Positions 16,309 through 25,405 of a stretch of 64,000 nucleotides of DNA are shown here, piece by piece. The DNA is from Chryseobacterium sp. KLBC 52 (GTDB taxonomy: Bacteria > Bacteroidota > Bacteroidia > Flavobacteriales > Weeksellaceae). The stretch covers positions 1-64,000 of the forward strand of contig NZ_QDFZ01000017.1 in the NCBI RefSeq assembly GCF_003347605.1, written 5' to 3'. Within the stretch, counting starts at the first letter, position 1. Each line of letters opens with the position of its first letter. Position numbers and translations under genes: made by a program. Under the pieces are notes generated by a model. The model saw only the letters and a program-made list of their open reading frames with translations. It was not told the origin of the DNA and did not search any database.

Positions 16309-16959
16309 CTATTCAGACCACGGGGAATGTAAAATACAGTCGCAGAAGTTTTTTCTTTCAAAATTCGGGATCATGAAGGCGCAGACATCTGCTTTTATAT
16401 TTCCGAAAGTAGTTTCTGTTTTATGCTCAAAACCACCGAAAAATGTAGGAATAATCTTCTTCTTGAAATCATTTCTCGGAAAAGCTCTGATAATCTCTTC
16501 CCGATGTTCTGCGCTCAGGTTTTCATAGCCTTCTCCCATCACATCTAATCCCACTCCTGAATACATTAAAGCGACTTCATTTTCTTTATGCTCTGCAATC
16601 CCAATGGTAGTGTGAAGTGCAATAGTATCCCAAACCAACTGAAGTTTATCCTGAGCAATACCATGGCCTTTCAAAAAGTCTCTGGCAGCATTGGCTCCGT
16701 CTACCTCAAATCTCAGATCAGGGCTGCTGTAATGAGCAACAAGTCCAAGATCATGAAATACGGAGGCCACGTACAGTAATTCCGAATCATGCGCTTTGTT
16801 TTCACGTTTTGCATTTAAGGAAGAAAACAGAAAAACACGCAAGGAATGATTGTAGATGAATTCTGTTCCGTGTTCCAATAGAAGTTCTGTCGCTTCTGTT
16901 GCAATCTTACTGTCCGGGATGATGATTCCCGCGACTTCTTTCATACGATGTACTGACAT
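16309..16959 (-). CDS. HD-domain metal-dependent hydrolase
   Basis: A 216-residue soluble HD-domain protein. Metal ligands are visible as H38 (YNHSLRV), H69-D70 (VFHDLGL) and probably D111 or H116 in WDTIALHTTIG. The pattern resembles the cyanamide hydratase/HDIG-like subgroup of small HD hydrolases, but the substrate cannot be read from sequence. A TATCTTTG -7-like box lies at 16979-16986. It is followed upstream by an AraC gene on the same strand. Confidence 0.85.
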   Translation of the reverse strand: MSVHRMKEVAGIIIPDSKIATEATELLLEHGTEFIYNHSLRVFLFSSLNAKRENKAHDSELLYVASVFHDLGLVAHYSSPDLRFEVDGANAARDFLKGHGIAQDKLQLVWDTIALHTTIGIAEHKENEVALMYSGVGLDVMGEGYENLSAEHREEIIRAFPRNDFKKKIIPTFFGGFEHKTETTFGNIKADVCAFMIPNFERKNFCDCILHSPWSE

Positions 16960-16978
16960 ATCTTTATTTAATTTTACC

Positions 16979-16986
16979 CAAAGATA
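16979..16986 (-). promoter_or_regulatory. -7 box TATCTTTG of the HD gene
   Basis: Matches TAnnTTTG on the minus strand about 20 bases before the HD start codon. No -33 element was seen. Confidence 0.4.
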
Positions 16987-17050
16987 TCCTGATTACAAAT
17001 GCTTCGGAATATCAATAAATACCGATGAGATGTCAAAATTTCCGCCGAAA

Positions 17051-17908
17051 CTATACTCCGATATGAATGAACTTACTGCGATAGTTTGCCGGCGATATTT
17101 CCGTATTTTTTTTAAAGAAGTGGCTGAACTGTTCCGATGTACCGAAATGAAGCTGATAAGCAATCTCTTTTACAGAATGCGAACTGAACTGAAGAAGTCT
17201 TTTGGCTTCCGCGATAATCTGCCCGTTGATGATTTCTTTGGCACTTTTATCAGAACAACGCTTACACAATTCACTCAACCTTCTTGGCGTAGTATTCAAC
17301 AACTCCGAATAATCATTCACAGCATGAAGGGTGTGATACTTACTGCTCAGTAATTCCATAAACTTACGGTAAATGATATAATCCTGACTGTCAAAAGTTT
17401 CTTCTTTTACCATTTTTACATTCGCCAGCTTAATCATGATGATTTTCAGATAAGCAGCCAGCACGTCCATCTGATTGGTATAAGACTCCGTTTTATATTC
17501 CGTTAGTAAGCTTTTACATAAGTTTAAAAATTCATCTGTTTCGGTTTGATCCGGGATTAACTTTTGGTTGGCCGCAGCATTATTAAACAGAACTGCCTTG
17601 CAATTGCTGGCACTGGAAGGAACTCTTTCCCAAAAACAGTCGCCGAAGGAAATATGATAGCCAAAGACTTCAGAATCATTTTCAAACCTGCAGATCTGGC
17701 CTTTGGAGAGTAAAAAAATCTCATGGTCTGCAATATCAAAAGAATGCTCATCAATCGTCAGTACTCCTTTACCCTTTTCAATGATTACCATGTGATGATA
17801 ATTAAGCCTCACAAAATCCACTAAATACGGCAGATCATCTTCCAATCGCTTTACGGAAAAAGAATGGTCAATAACAGATTCTGATACAATTCCTGAGACC
17901 GGTTTCAT
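17051..17908 (-). CDS. AraC-family transcriptional regulator
   Basis: A 285-residue regulator with an N-terminal cupin-like domain (about 25-110; EKGKGVLTIDEHSFDIADHEIFLLSKGQ) and a C-terminal AraC double HTH (about 185-280; PRRLSELCKRCSDKSAKEIING and EQFSHFFKKNTEISPANYRSKF). It sits between the HD hydrolase and an MFS gene, all on the minus strand but with separate gaps of about 90-120 bases. Its target is probably one of these neighbours. Confidence 0.9.
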   Translation of the reverse strand: MKPVSGIVSESVIDHSFSVKRLEDDLPYLVDFVRLNYHHMVIIEKGKGVLTIDEHSFDIADHEIFLLSKGQICRFENDSEVFGYHISFGDCFWERVPSSASNCKAVLFNNAAANQKLIPDQTETDEFLNLCKSLLTEYKTESYTNQMDVLAAYLKIIMIKLANVKMVKEETFDSQDYIIYRKFMELLSSKYHTLHAVNDYSELLNTTPRRLSELCKRCSDKSAKEIINGQIIAEAKRLLQFSSHSVKEIAYQLHFGTSEQFSHFFKKNTEISPANYRSKFIHIGV

Positions 17909-18029
17909 AAAAGGAAATTTTTAATAAAGATAGAAAGTATTTTAAAATGTAAGATTAGGTAACAACCACGAGCCGGAACATGTCAAAAAATGCTTAAAAG
18001 ATGTCAAAAATCCCTTAAAAAGAAATTGA

Positions 18030-19187
18030 TTATGATTTTCTGAAGACTTTCATCTGACCCGCCATAATCGCCAGTAAAATCCCAAAGCAGGCAAAAAGAC
18101 CATATGAGTATCTAAGATCAAAACTTTCTGCAATATATCCGATAAGAGGCGGCCCCATCAGAAATCCTAAAAATGATATGCTGGAAACAAATGATAAAGC
18201 AATACTCGGTGCCACTGTACTCACTTTTCCTACTGTGCTGTAAACGGACGGTACACTCAGGGAACTTCCAAGACCAATGATCATAAATGCAATGATGCAG
18301 ATCCACAGTTCCGGAAAGAAAACACTTAGAAAGAGGCCGCTGCTCATCAATAGGCCGCAACACTGCAGAACGATCTTTTTTCCATATTTTTCAATGATTT
18401 TATTCCCGATAAAACGTCCTAAAGTCATCATTAAGATAAAACTTGTATATCCCAATATAACAAGGTTTTCAGGTGCTTTAACTACAGTTTGAAAATAAAC
18501 CCCGCTCCAGTCGAACATCGCTCCTTCAATCGCCATACTCAGAAAGCCTATAATTCCCAAACCAATCAGTGTAGGATTCACCGCTTTAAAAATTGAACGG
18601 GTCTGCGGTTCTGCTTTATGAATAATATTGGTCAGATTTTTTGTACTGTACAACCAAAGTATTCCTACCAGAATGAAAATAATAACAAAATGGTAAAAAG
18701 TTCCCACATGGAGATTGATCATCAGCAACCCGATTACTGCTCCTGTTAACCCTGCAAAGCACCATGCTCCATGACAGGAAGAAAGAAGCGTTCTTTTCGT
18801 GATAGATTCTATTTCTATAGCCTGAGTATTGATCGCAATATTGCACATATTTCCTGAAACTCCAAAGAAAAACAGTACAACACCTAATGTCCAGTATGAA
18901 GGAGATAAACCAATTAATAACAGGAAAAAAGGATACAGCATAAAGCATCTTTTAATAATCCCGCTGCTTCCGTAGATACTGATCAGTTTTCCGGCCAGAA
19001 CCATCGTTGATAGCTGTCCTATAGGCATGAGCAGCAAAAGTGTCCCCAGCTGTGCTTCATTGATGGAAAGAGCCGTTTTTATGATAGGAATCCGGCTCGC
19101 CCAGGAAGAAAAAACAAGCCCATGGGCAAAGAAAAGTAAAAAACAGGCTGTTGGCATTTTGGCATTAAAAGATTCTTTCTCGTTCAT
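18030..19187 (-). CDS. MFS transporter, YbjJ/FucP-like
   Basis: A 385-residue, about 12-helix transporter resembling the YbjJ-type MFS group. Visible marks are an N-terminal FFAHGLVFSSWASRIPIIK (conserved in that group), the loop GKLISIYGSSGIIKR, and a mid-protein TKRTLLSSCHGAWCFAGLTG. Substrate and direction are unknown. A TAAATTTG -7 box is at 19216-19223 on the minus strand. The downstream AraC gene at 17908 may be its regulator. Confidence 0.87.
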   Translation of the reverse strand: MNEKESFNAKMPTACFLLFFAHGLVFSSWASRIPIIKTALSINEAQLGTLLLLMPIGQLSTMVLAGKLISIYGSSGIIKRCFMLYPFFLLLIGLSPSYWTLGVVLFFFGVSGNMCNIAINTQAIEIESITKRTLLSSCHGAWCFAGLTGAVIGLLMINLHVGTFYHFVIIFILVGILWLYSTKNLTNIIHKAEPQTRSIFKAVNPTLIGLGIIGFLSMAIEGAMFDWSGVYFQTVVKAPENLVILGYTSFILMMTLGRFIGNKIIEKYGKKIVLQCCGLLMSSGLFLSVFFPELWICIIAFMIIGLGSSLSVPSVYSTVGKVSTVAPSIALSFVSSISFLGFLMGPPLIGYIAESFDLRYSYGLFACFGILLAIMAGQMKVFRKS

Positions 19188-19215
19188 TATGACAGTTTGA
19201 TAAAAATTCCGTTTG

Positions 19216-19223
19216 CAAATTTA
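19216..19223 (-). promoter_or_regulatory. -7 box TAAATTTG of the MFS gene at 18030
   Basis: A perfect TAnnTTTG match on the minus strand 28 bases before the ATG. The -33 element is not clear. Confidence 0.45.
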
Positions 19224-19380
19224 GCCACGCTCACCCATTAAAATCTAGTTCATTTTTGTCATTTTTATGTTCCATTTTAACCAATAATGGAAATGCCGAC
19301 CTCATTATGGTGGAAAATCACTTTATTTTTTGAACACAGATTTTCATTTTTCATTAATTTCGTTGTATAAATAATGAGCC

Positions 19381-19992
19381 ATGAAAGAAAAATGGATTGC
19401 TTATCCAACTATTTTGGAAGGAGAAACCGTTGAATTAATTCCTCTTGAAAAAGAACATTTTGAAGAATTATATGCTGCGGCTGCAGATAAAGAACTTTGG
19501 GAACTGGTTCCTACAGACTGTTCAGACAAAACCTTGTTTGATAAAAACTATGAATGTGCATTATCTGAAAGAGAAACCGGAAATCAATACCCTTTTGTCA
19601 TTCGTCACAAAGAAACCGGAAAACTGATCGGATCCACACGCTTTTTTGAAATCTATCCCGCAGACCGGAAACTGGAAATCGGATGGACATGGATCACTAA
19701 AGAATTCTGGGGAACAGCCATCAATCTTGAATGCAAGCTATTACTCCTCACCTTCTGTTTTGAAATCCTGAAAACCAACAGAGTACAATTAAAAACAAAA
19801 GATGATAACTTCAGATCCAGAAAAGCCATCGAAAAAATCGGCGGTGTATTTGAAGGCATTTTACGTAAAGACAAGGTTCTCAGCGATGGCAGTACAAGAA
19901 ATGCTGCTTATTACAGTATTTTGGATGATGAATGGACCACTGCAAAACTTAAAATTGAAGCTTTGATCAAAGCAAAACAAAATGTGAGCTAA
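19381..19992 (+). CDS. GNAT N-acetyltransferase (RimJ/RimL type)
   Basis: A 203-residue acetyl-CoA-dependent acyltransferase. The GNAT fold is recognisable from GETVELIPLEKEHFEELYAAA at the N-terminus, GKLIGSTRFFEI, the RimJ/L-type KLEIGWTWITKEFWGTAINLECKLLLLTFCFE acetyl-CoA region (about 97-130) and RKAIEKIGGVFEGILRKD. The substrate could be a protein N-terminus or a small amine. It is monocistronic, with a strong bidirectional terminator just after the stop. Confidence 0.9.
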   Translation: MKEKWIAYPTILEGETVELIPLEKEHFEELYAAAADKELWELVPTDCSDKTLFDKNYECALSERETGNQYPFVIRHKETGKLIGSTRFFEIYPADRKLEIGWTWITKEFWGTAINLECKLLLLTFCFEILKTNRVQLKTKDDNFRSRKAIEKIGGVFEGILRKDKVLSDGSTRNAAYYSILDDEWTTAKLKIEALIKAKQNVS

Positions 19993-20005
19993 AAAAGTAT
20001 ACCAT

Positions 20006-20039
20006 AAAAAACACCCGATATTTTGGACCGGGTGTTTTT
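20006..20039. terminator. Bidirectional terminator
   Basis: AAAAACACCCG pairs with CGGGTGTTTTT, with A and T runs on both sides. It lies between the convergent GNAT and AraC genes. Confidence 0.85.
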
Positions 20040-20041
20040 AT

Positions 20042-20956
20042 CTAGTTGAAAGATTGTCTATAACTCAGAGGTGTTTTATCAGTTTTCTTTTTAAACAGCT
20101 TATTGAAAGACTGCGGATGTTCAAACCCCAGCGCATAAGCTACTTCAGATACAGAAAAACCTGTGGTGGTAAGATATTCTTTAGCCTTTTCAATCAGTTT
20201 TTCATGAATATGCTGCTGAGCATTCAATCCTGTAAGGTTACGAAGCATATCACTCAGATAATGAGGCGACAAATTGAGTGTGGAAGCCAGAAATTCTACC
20301 GTAGGAAGTCCTTTATTTAAGGTTTCCTGCTGATTGAAATAGGTTTCCAGTACATCATCCATTTTGGTCAATAAATCATTATTAACCGCCTTTCTGGTGA
20401 TAAACTGTCTCTTATAAAAACGGTTGCTGTAATTGAGAAGAACATCAATGTAAGACACAATAACGTCCTGGCTTACTTCATCAATAGCGGTATTCAGTTC
20501 ATTTCCAATATTGTCCAGTAACCCTGTAATGGTTGTCTTTTCCTGATCAGACAAATGCAGTGCTTCATTCGTATCATAAGAAAAGAAACCGAAGTTTTTG
20601 ATATTCTTTGCCAAAGGATAACTTCTGATGAAATCCGGATGTACCAGCAGCGTATACCCACAGTATTCTGCATTCTCATCCGTAGAAAGAACCTGTCCGG
20701 GAGCCGTAAACATCATTCCTCCCTCATTAAAATCATAATATCCCTGTCCATAGCCCATTTTTCCGTTGGTAGAATATTTATAAGAGATTTTATAAAAATT
20801 CAGGATAAAACTTCGCTTCAGCATATCCTTTTTGACAGTCATCTTTGTATTATCCACAAGGCTTACCAGAGGATGAAGCGGTTTAGGGAGCTGCAGCATG
20901 CTGTGCAGTTCTGATATGGATGAAATTTTCAAAGGAGCATTATCTTTCTTTTCCAT
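20042..20956 (-). CDS. AraC-family transcriptional regulator (beside SDR)
   Basis: A 304-residue regulator with an AraC-type N-terminal domain (MMFTAPGQVLSTDENAEYCGYTLLVHPDFI) and a C-terminal double HTH (about 210-304) ending PQSFNKLFKKKTDKTPLSYRQSF. It follows the SDR gene by 78 bases on the same strand. That SDR-AraC pairing is frequent in Chryseobacterium-like genomes and suggests the SDR is its target. Confidence 0.9.
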   Translation of the reverse strand: MEKKDNAPLKISSISELHSMLQLPKPLHPLVSLVDNTKMTVKKDMLKRSFILNFYKISYKYSTNGKMGYGQGYYDFNEGGMMFTAPGQVLSTDENAEYCGYTLLVHPDFIRSYPLAKNIKNFGFFSYDTNEALHLSDQEKTTITGLLDNIGNELNTAIDEVSQDVIVSYIDVLLNYSNRFYKRQFITRKAVNNDLLTKMDDVLETYFNQQETLNKGLPTVEFLASTLNLSPHYLSDMLRNLTGLNAQQHIHEKLIEKAKEYLTTTGFSVSEVAYALGFEHPQSFNKLFKKKTDKTPLSYRQSFN

Positions 20957-21034
20957 GATATAAAATTATAAATTATTTGGTGGAAAAGGCAGCATAAAGA
21001 AGATTTACTTTATACTACCTTTAAAAAATCCTGA

Positions 21035-21832
21035 TTAAAGGAACTGTTTTCCTAACTGGTCTCTGAATACTTCATCACCCAATTCCAGGCGCTGAGCATA
21101 CAAAGCTTTGGCATCTTCTCCGGCTACATATCTCAGATTTCTTTTGCCATCAGTCGCTGCTTCATACACTACTTCTGCAATCTGTTCAGGAGTAGAAGCC
21201 ACTTCCATCATTCCTCCCATTTTGGAAAACAAGGAATCAATCATTTCTTCATAGGCAGGACTTGATGCAGAATCTAAAGAACGGCTTACAAAATCAGTCT
21301 TAATTCCTCCTGGAGAAACGGTTTTAATATCAATACCAAACTGATTCAGCTCAAAAGCCATACTTTCACTCCAGCCTTCCAACGCCCATTTTGTAGCATG
21401 GTAAATAGAATTTAAGGGGAAAGCAATCAAACCACCGATGGAAGTAGTAGAAATAAACATTCCGTTCTTTTTCTCTCTGAAATATGGAATGAAGGCCTGC
21501 GTTACGCGGATAACGCCTAATAAATTGGTGTTTAACTGTCTTGCAATCTGATCATCTTTTAACGCTTCCAATGGTCCCATAAGGCCATATCCTGCATTAT
21601 TAAAAACCACATCCACATCAGTCAGTTCCAAAGTTTGCTTTACTGTAGACTGTATCTGGTCAAAATTGGTTACATCAAGAGGAAGTACCGTTACGTTTTC
21701 CAAAGCCGCAAGATCAGCCGCTGCTTCAGGGTTTCTCATCGTAGCGATTACTTTCCATCCTTTGTTTTGAAATAATTGGGCAGTTGCTTTTCCTAATCCT
21801 GTAGAAGCACCTGTTATAAAAATTGTTTTCAT
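21035..21832 (-). CDS. Short-chain dehydrogenase/reductase (SDR)
   Basis: A 265-residue NAD(P)(H)-dependent oxidoreductase of the classical SDR type. It shows the cofactor glycine motif TGASTGLG (about 7-14), NNAG (about 82-85), the catalytic Ser in ISTTSIGG and the YHATK active-site motif (about 146-150), followed by the PGG segment after helix F. Specificity is unknown. The ATG at 21832 is used because the longer frame has no better start. It is adjacent to an AraC regulator downstream. Confidence 0.92.
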   Translation of the reverse strand: MKTIFITGASTGLGKATAQLFQNKGWKVIATMRNPEAAADLAALENVTVLPLDVTNFDQIQSTVKQTLELTDVDVVFNNAGYGLMGPLEALKDDQIARQLNTNLLGVIRVTQAFIPYFREKKNGMFISTTSIGGLIAFPLNSIYHATKWALEGWSESMAFELNQFGIDIKTVSPGGIKTDFVSRSLDSASSPAYEEMIDSLFSKMGGMMEVASTPEQIAEVVYEAATDGKRNLRYVAGEDAKALYAQRLELGDEVFRDQLGKQFL

Positions 21833-21943
21833 TTTTCTTGGTTTAAAATTACAGGACAAAGTTCTGCATTAGAAGAAACCCAAGAGTTGCCAAAATGGGG
21901 TAAGCTGTAGCCAAAACGGATTCTTCAATACATTTGTTTTTTG

Positions 21944-21951
21944 TAAGTTTG
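21944..21951 (+). promoter_or_regulatory. -7 box TAAGTTTG of the SNF2 gene
   Basis: A TAnnTTTG match 15 bases before the ATG at 21967. A TTTG lies too close upstream to be the -33 box, so this is a partial promoter match. Confidence 0.4.
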
Positions 21952-21966
21952 TCCCCATCTATTTTT

Positions 21967-24900
21967 ATGGCAGAATATATTCTTGACAACATCAATATCA
22001 GTACACTTTCCGTCTATGACCTGCTGAAACATACCTCAGACAGTGCATTTATCGGGATCAGGGATTTTCGTGAGATTTATCCTGTGGCTATTGAAAACAA
22101 CACAGGAATATTTACAAAACAGTCTCCACTACAGGATTTTCCAGTTGTTACCATCAGCAAAATAGGGACTTCATTACTTTGTTCCTGCACCTGTGATAAT
22201 GCCAAAGACCAGCTTTGCGCTCATCAGGCGGAAATTATTCACTGTATTATTGAGGATAAAAATTACCGTCTGTTTTTTGATGAGGCTCTGCGCAAAAAAA
22301 TATTTCTCCCTAAGGCAAGAGGATATGGTCTGGAAAACGAGCCGGATCTTGACCAGTATTTTGAGCTTGAATACAAAGATGGCCAAATTGAAATATTGCC
22401 CAGGATCAAGGAAATGCTTCCGGTAGATGATGTAATGCTGACAAGAGATCTGCTTCCTCAGCATCTTTCTAAACTGGATGAACTGGCTGTACTGGAATCG
22501 GGTAAAAAACAAATATTGGTCATCGGTAAACACCGTTATTACAATCATATGACCTTCTCTCTGATGGAGGCAGAGATCACGCAGACAGGAAAAATCAAAA
22601 ATCCTATCACTCCCGTAGATGCCATGCAACTAATATGGAAAGCAGAGAAACCGGCAGACATTAAATTTTACACTGCTATCAATTCTTTTCAGAATAATTA
22701 CAATGAAGATTACAATCCGTCTGAACTGGAAGCTTTAAAGCTCATTGTACAGAATCCTCTGGAGCTGGAAGTCTATTATCACGACCGGGAAATCGCAGAA
22801 ACTGTTTCCGCAAAATCACTTTCCAAGGTTGAATTAAATACTTTAGATGCAGAGGTTCAATTATCTGTATTTAAGAAAGATCCGTTTTTTGAAATCACCG
22901 GAGAATTGATGTTTAATGACGTTGCTCTTCCATTTAAAAATATTGTTCTCAGAAACGACTATTTTGTCTATAACCGTAACGTTTTCAGCTTTGTAGATGA
23001 TCGGGACATGCTTAAAATCATCAGATTTTTTAAGGCTAATAATGAAATTTTACTGGTTCATTCTTCGAAATATGAAGCTTTTATGCAGAATATTCTCTCC
23101 TCTATAGAAGAGCGTATTCATATTAATTACAGCTACATACAGCCTGCAACAAAAGTACAGCTTGAAGATAAGAATTATCAGACTGAAAAAGTCATTTATC
23201 TCCGTCAGCAGGAAAATTATATAGGAATTACTCCCGTTATGAAATACGGTGATGTAGAAGTTCCGGTGTATTCCAGAAAGCAGATTTTTGATACTGACCA
23301 GAATGGAAATCCGTTTAAAATAGAAAGAAATGAATCAGCCGAAGCCCGCTTTACTTCATTGGTGATGCAACAGCATCCTGATTTTGAAGAACAGATGGAT
23401 GGTTATCAGTATTTTTATCTTCACAGAGATAAGTTCCTGGATAACAACTGGTTTCTTGAAGCATTTGAGACCTGGAGAAATGAAGGAATCATCATACTTG
23501 GATTTAACGAATTAAAAAACAATAAATTAAATCCGCATCGGGCTAAAATCAATATTCAAATCACCAGCGGACTGGATTGGTTTAATGCTCAATTAAAAGT
23601 AGGATTTGGACCCAAAGAAGCTTCTTTAAAGCAACTTCACCGTGCCATTCGGAACAAGAGTAAATTCATTCAACTGGATGACGGCAGCATGGGAATTCTC
23701 CCTGAAGAATGGATGGAAAAAATATCCGCTTATTTTCGGGCAGGAGAAATTGATGAAGAACTTTTAAAAATTCCAAAAATTAATTTCACAGAGGTTACCT
23801 CACTGTTTGAAAAAGAAATCCTGAGCCAGGAGATTCAGGAAGAACTTACCTCTTATTCTACGAAGTTTTCAAAAGTAAAAGACATTCCAGAAACAGCTAT
23901 TCCTGCTGAACTGAATGCTGAATTGAGAGACTACCAGCATGACGGACTGAACTGGCTTAATTTTCTTGACAGCTTCAACTTCGGAGGATGTCTGGCGGAC
24001 GATATGGGATTGGGAAAAACGATCCAGATCATTGCGTTTATTCTGTCACAGAGGGAAAAACGAGGTCACACCACCAATCTGATTGTAGTTCCTACTTCCC
24101 TGCTTTTCAACTGGCAGGAAGAGATGAGCAGATTTGCACCTTCTATAAAAGTTCTGCTTCATTATGGTGCAGACCGACCGAAAACAACGGCTCATATGCC
24201 TGATTATGAAGTAGTCCTTACCACCTATGGAATGCTGCTTTCGGACATTAAGTTTTTGAAAAATTTTAATTTCAATTATGTATTTCTTGATGAATCACAG
24301 GTGATTAAAAACCCCAATTCTGAAAGATATAAAGCCGCAAGACTTCTTCAATCAAGAAACAGGATTGTACTGACGGGAACTCCTATTGAAAACAGCACTT
24401 TTGACCTTTACAGCCAGCTTTCTTTTGCCTGTCCCGGATTGTTGGGAAGTAAACAGTATTTTAAAGATATTTATGCCATTCCTATTGATAAATTCGAATA
24501 CAGCAAACGTGCTATAGAGCTTCAGCAAAAGATAAAGCCATTTATTCTCAGAAGAACCAAGAAACAGGTTGCCAAGGAACTTCCGGATAAAACAGAAACA
24601 GTTATTTACTGTGAAATGAATACGGAACAGCGCAAGATCTACGATGCCTATGAAAAAGAACTTCGTGAGTTTATTGCAGCCAATGATGACGATGATCTGA
24701 ACAAGAATAGTATGCATGTTCTTACAGGCCTTACGAGGCTCAGACAGATATGTAATTCCCCTGTTCTGATGAAAGAGGGATATTCCGGTGAAAATGCTGT
24801 TAAAATCGAAATTTTGATGGAGCAAATCCTTGGAAAGTCAAAAGATCATAAAATCCTTGTTTTCTCACAGTTTGTAGGCATGCTTGATTTGATCAAAGTT

Positions 24901-25308
24901 GAGTTGGAACGTCATAACATTCAGTTTGAATATTTAACGGGTCAAACGAAAGACAGAGGTGAAAAAGTAGCTCATTTTCAGAACAATGAAGATATCCGTG
25001 TATTTTTGATTAGCTTAAAGGCTGGAGGTGTTGGCCTCAATCTTACGAAGGCAGATTATATTTACCTTGTAGACCCATGGTGGAATCCCGCAGCAGAAAA
25101 CCAGGCTATTGACCGTAGTTACCGTATAGGACAGACCAAAAATGTAATTGCTGTACGAATGATCTGCTCCAATACTGTGGAAGAAAAAATTCTTACGCTT
25201 CAGAAAAAGAAAAAAAAGTTGACCCAGAATCTGTTGACCACCGATGGAAAGAAGCTTCAGGGGCTTTCTAAGCAGGATTTGATGGATTTACTGGGATCTG
25301 ATTCATAA
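21967..25308 (+). CDS. SWI2/SNF2-family helicase with SWIM zinc finger
   Basis: A large (1113-residue) RapA/SNF2-type ATPase that probably remodels protein-DNA or polymerase-DNA complexes. A SWIM zinc finger is visible at C72-x-C74...C84-x-H86. A long middle region of SNF2-associated type leads to the ATPase core: Walker A DDMGLGKTIQII (about 677), motif II LDESQ (about 774, DESQ in place of DEAH), motif III LTGTPIENS, and the C-terminal helicase domain with SLKAGGVGLNLTKAD and the motif VI region ENQAIDRSYRIGQ. Start ATG 21967 is chosen over the frame opening at 21934 because of the -7 box between them. It is a single-gene unit. Confidence 0.92.
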   Translation: MAEYILDNINISTLSVYDLLKHTSDSAFIGIRDFREIYPVAIENNTGIFTKQSPLQDFPVVTISKIGTSLLCSCTCDNAKDQLCAHQAEIIHCIIEDKNYRLFFDEALRKKIFLPKARGYGLENEPDLDQYFELEYKDGQIEILPRIKEMLPVDDVMLTRDLLPQHLSKLDELAVLESGKKQILVIGKHRYYNHMTFSLMEAEITQTGKIKNPITPVDAMQLIWKAEKPADIKFYTAINSFQNNYNEDYNPSELEALKLIVQNPLELEVYYHDREIAETVSAKSLSKVELNTLDAEVQLSVFKKDPFFEITGELMFNDVALPFKNIVLRNDYFVYNRNVFSFVDDRDMLKIIRFFKANNEILLVHSSKYEAFMQNILSSIEERIHINYSYIQPATKVQLEDKNYQTEKVIYLRQQENYIGITPVMKYGDVEVPVYSRKQIFDTDQNGNPFKIERNESAEARFTSLVMQQHPDFEEQMDGYQYFYLHRDKFLDNNWFLEAFETWRNEGIIILGFNELKNNKLNPHRAKINIQITSGLDWFNAQLKVGFGPKEASLKQLHRAIRNKSKFIQLDDGSMGILPEEWMEKISAYFRAGEIDEELLKIPKINFTEVTSLFEKEILSQEIQEELTSYSTKFSKVKDIPETAIPAELNAELRDYQHDGLNWLNFLDSFNFGGCLADDMGLGKTIQIIAFILSQREKRGHTTNLIVVPTSLLFNWQEEMSRFAPSIKVLLHYGADRPKTTAHMPDYEVVLTTYGMLLSDIKFLKNFNFNYVFLDESQVIKNPNSERYKAARLLQSRNRIVLTGTPIENSTFDLYSQLSFACPGLLGSKQYFKDIYAIPIDKFEYSKRAIELQQKIKPFILRRTKKQVAKELPDKTETVIYCEMNTEQRKIYDAYEKELREFIAANDDDDLNKNSMHVLTGLTRLRQICNSPVLMKEGYSGENAVKIEILMEQILGKSKDHKILVFSQFVGMLDLIKVELERHNIQFEYLTGQTKDRGEKVAHFQNNEDIRVFLISLKAGGVGLNLTKADYIYLVDPWWNPAAENQAIDRSYRIGQTKNVIAVRMICSNTVEEKILTLQKKKKKLTQNLLTTDGKKLQGLSKQDLMDLLGSDS

Positions 25309-25332
25309 TATTGAACTTAAACCTGACAAATA

Positions 25333-25359
25333 AAAAACCGACAGGTAAAGGACCTGTCG
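25333..25359 (-). terminator. Terminator of the T9SS cargo gene
   Basis: CGACAGGT/ACCTGTCG stem with a 5-base loop. Read on the minus strand it is followed by TTTTTTA, downstream of the gene ending at 25406. Confidence 0.75.
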
Positions 25360-25405
25360 ATTAAAAAACAAAAATTGATATGGATATGATTTAGATATGA
25401 TGTGT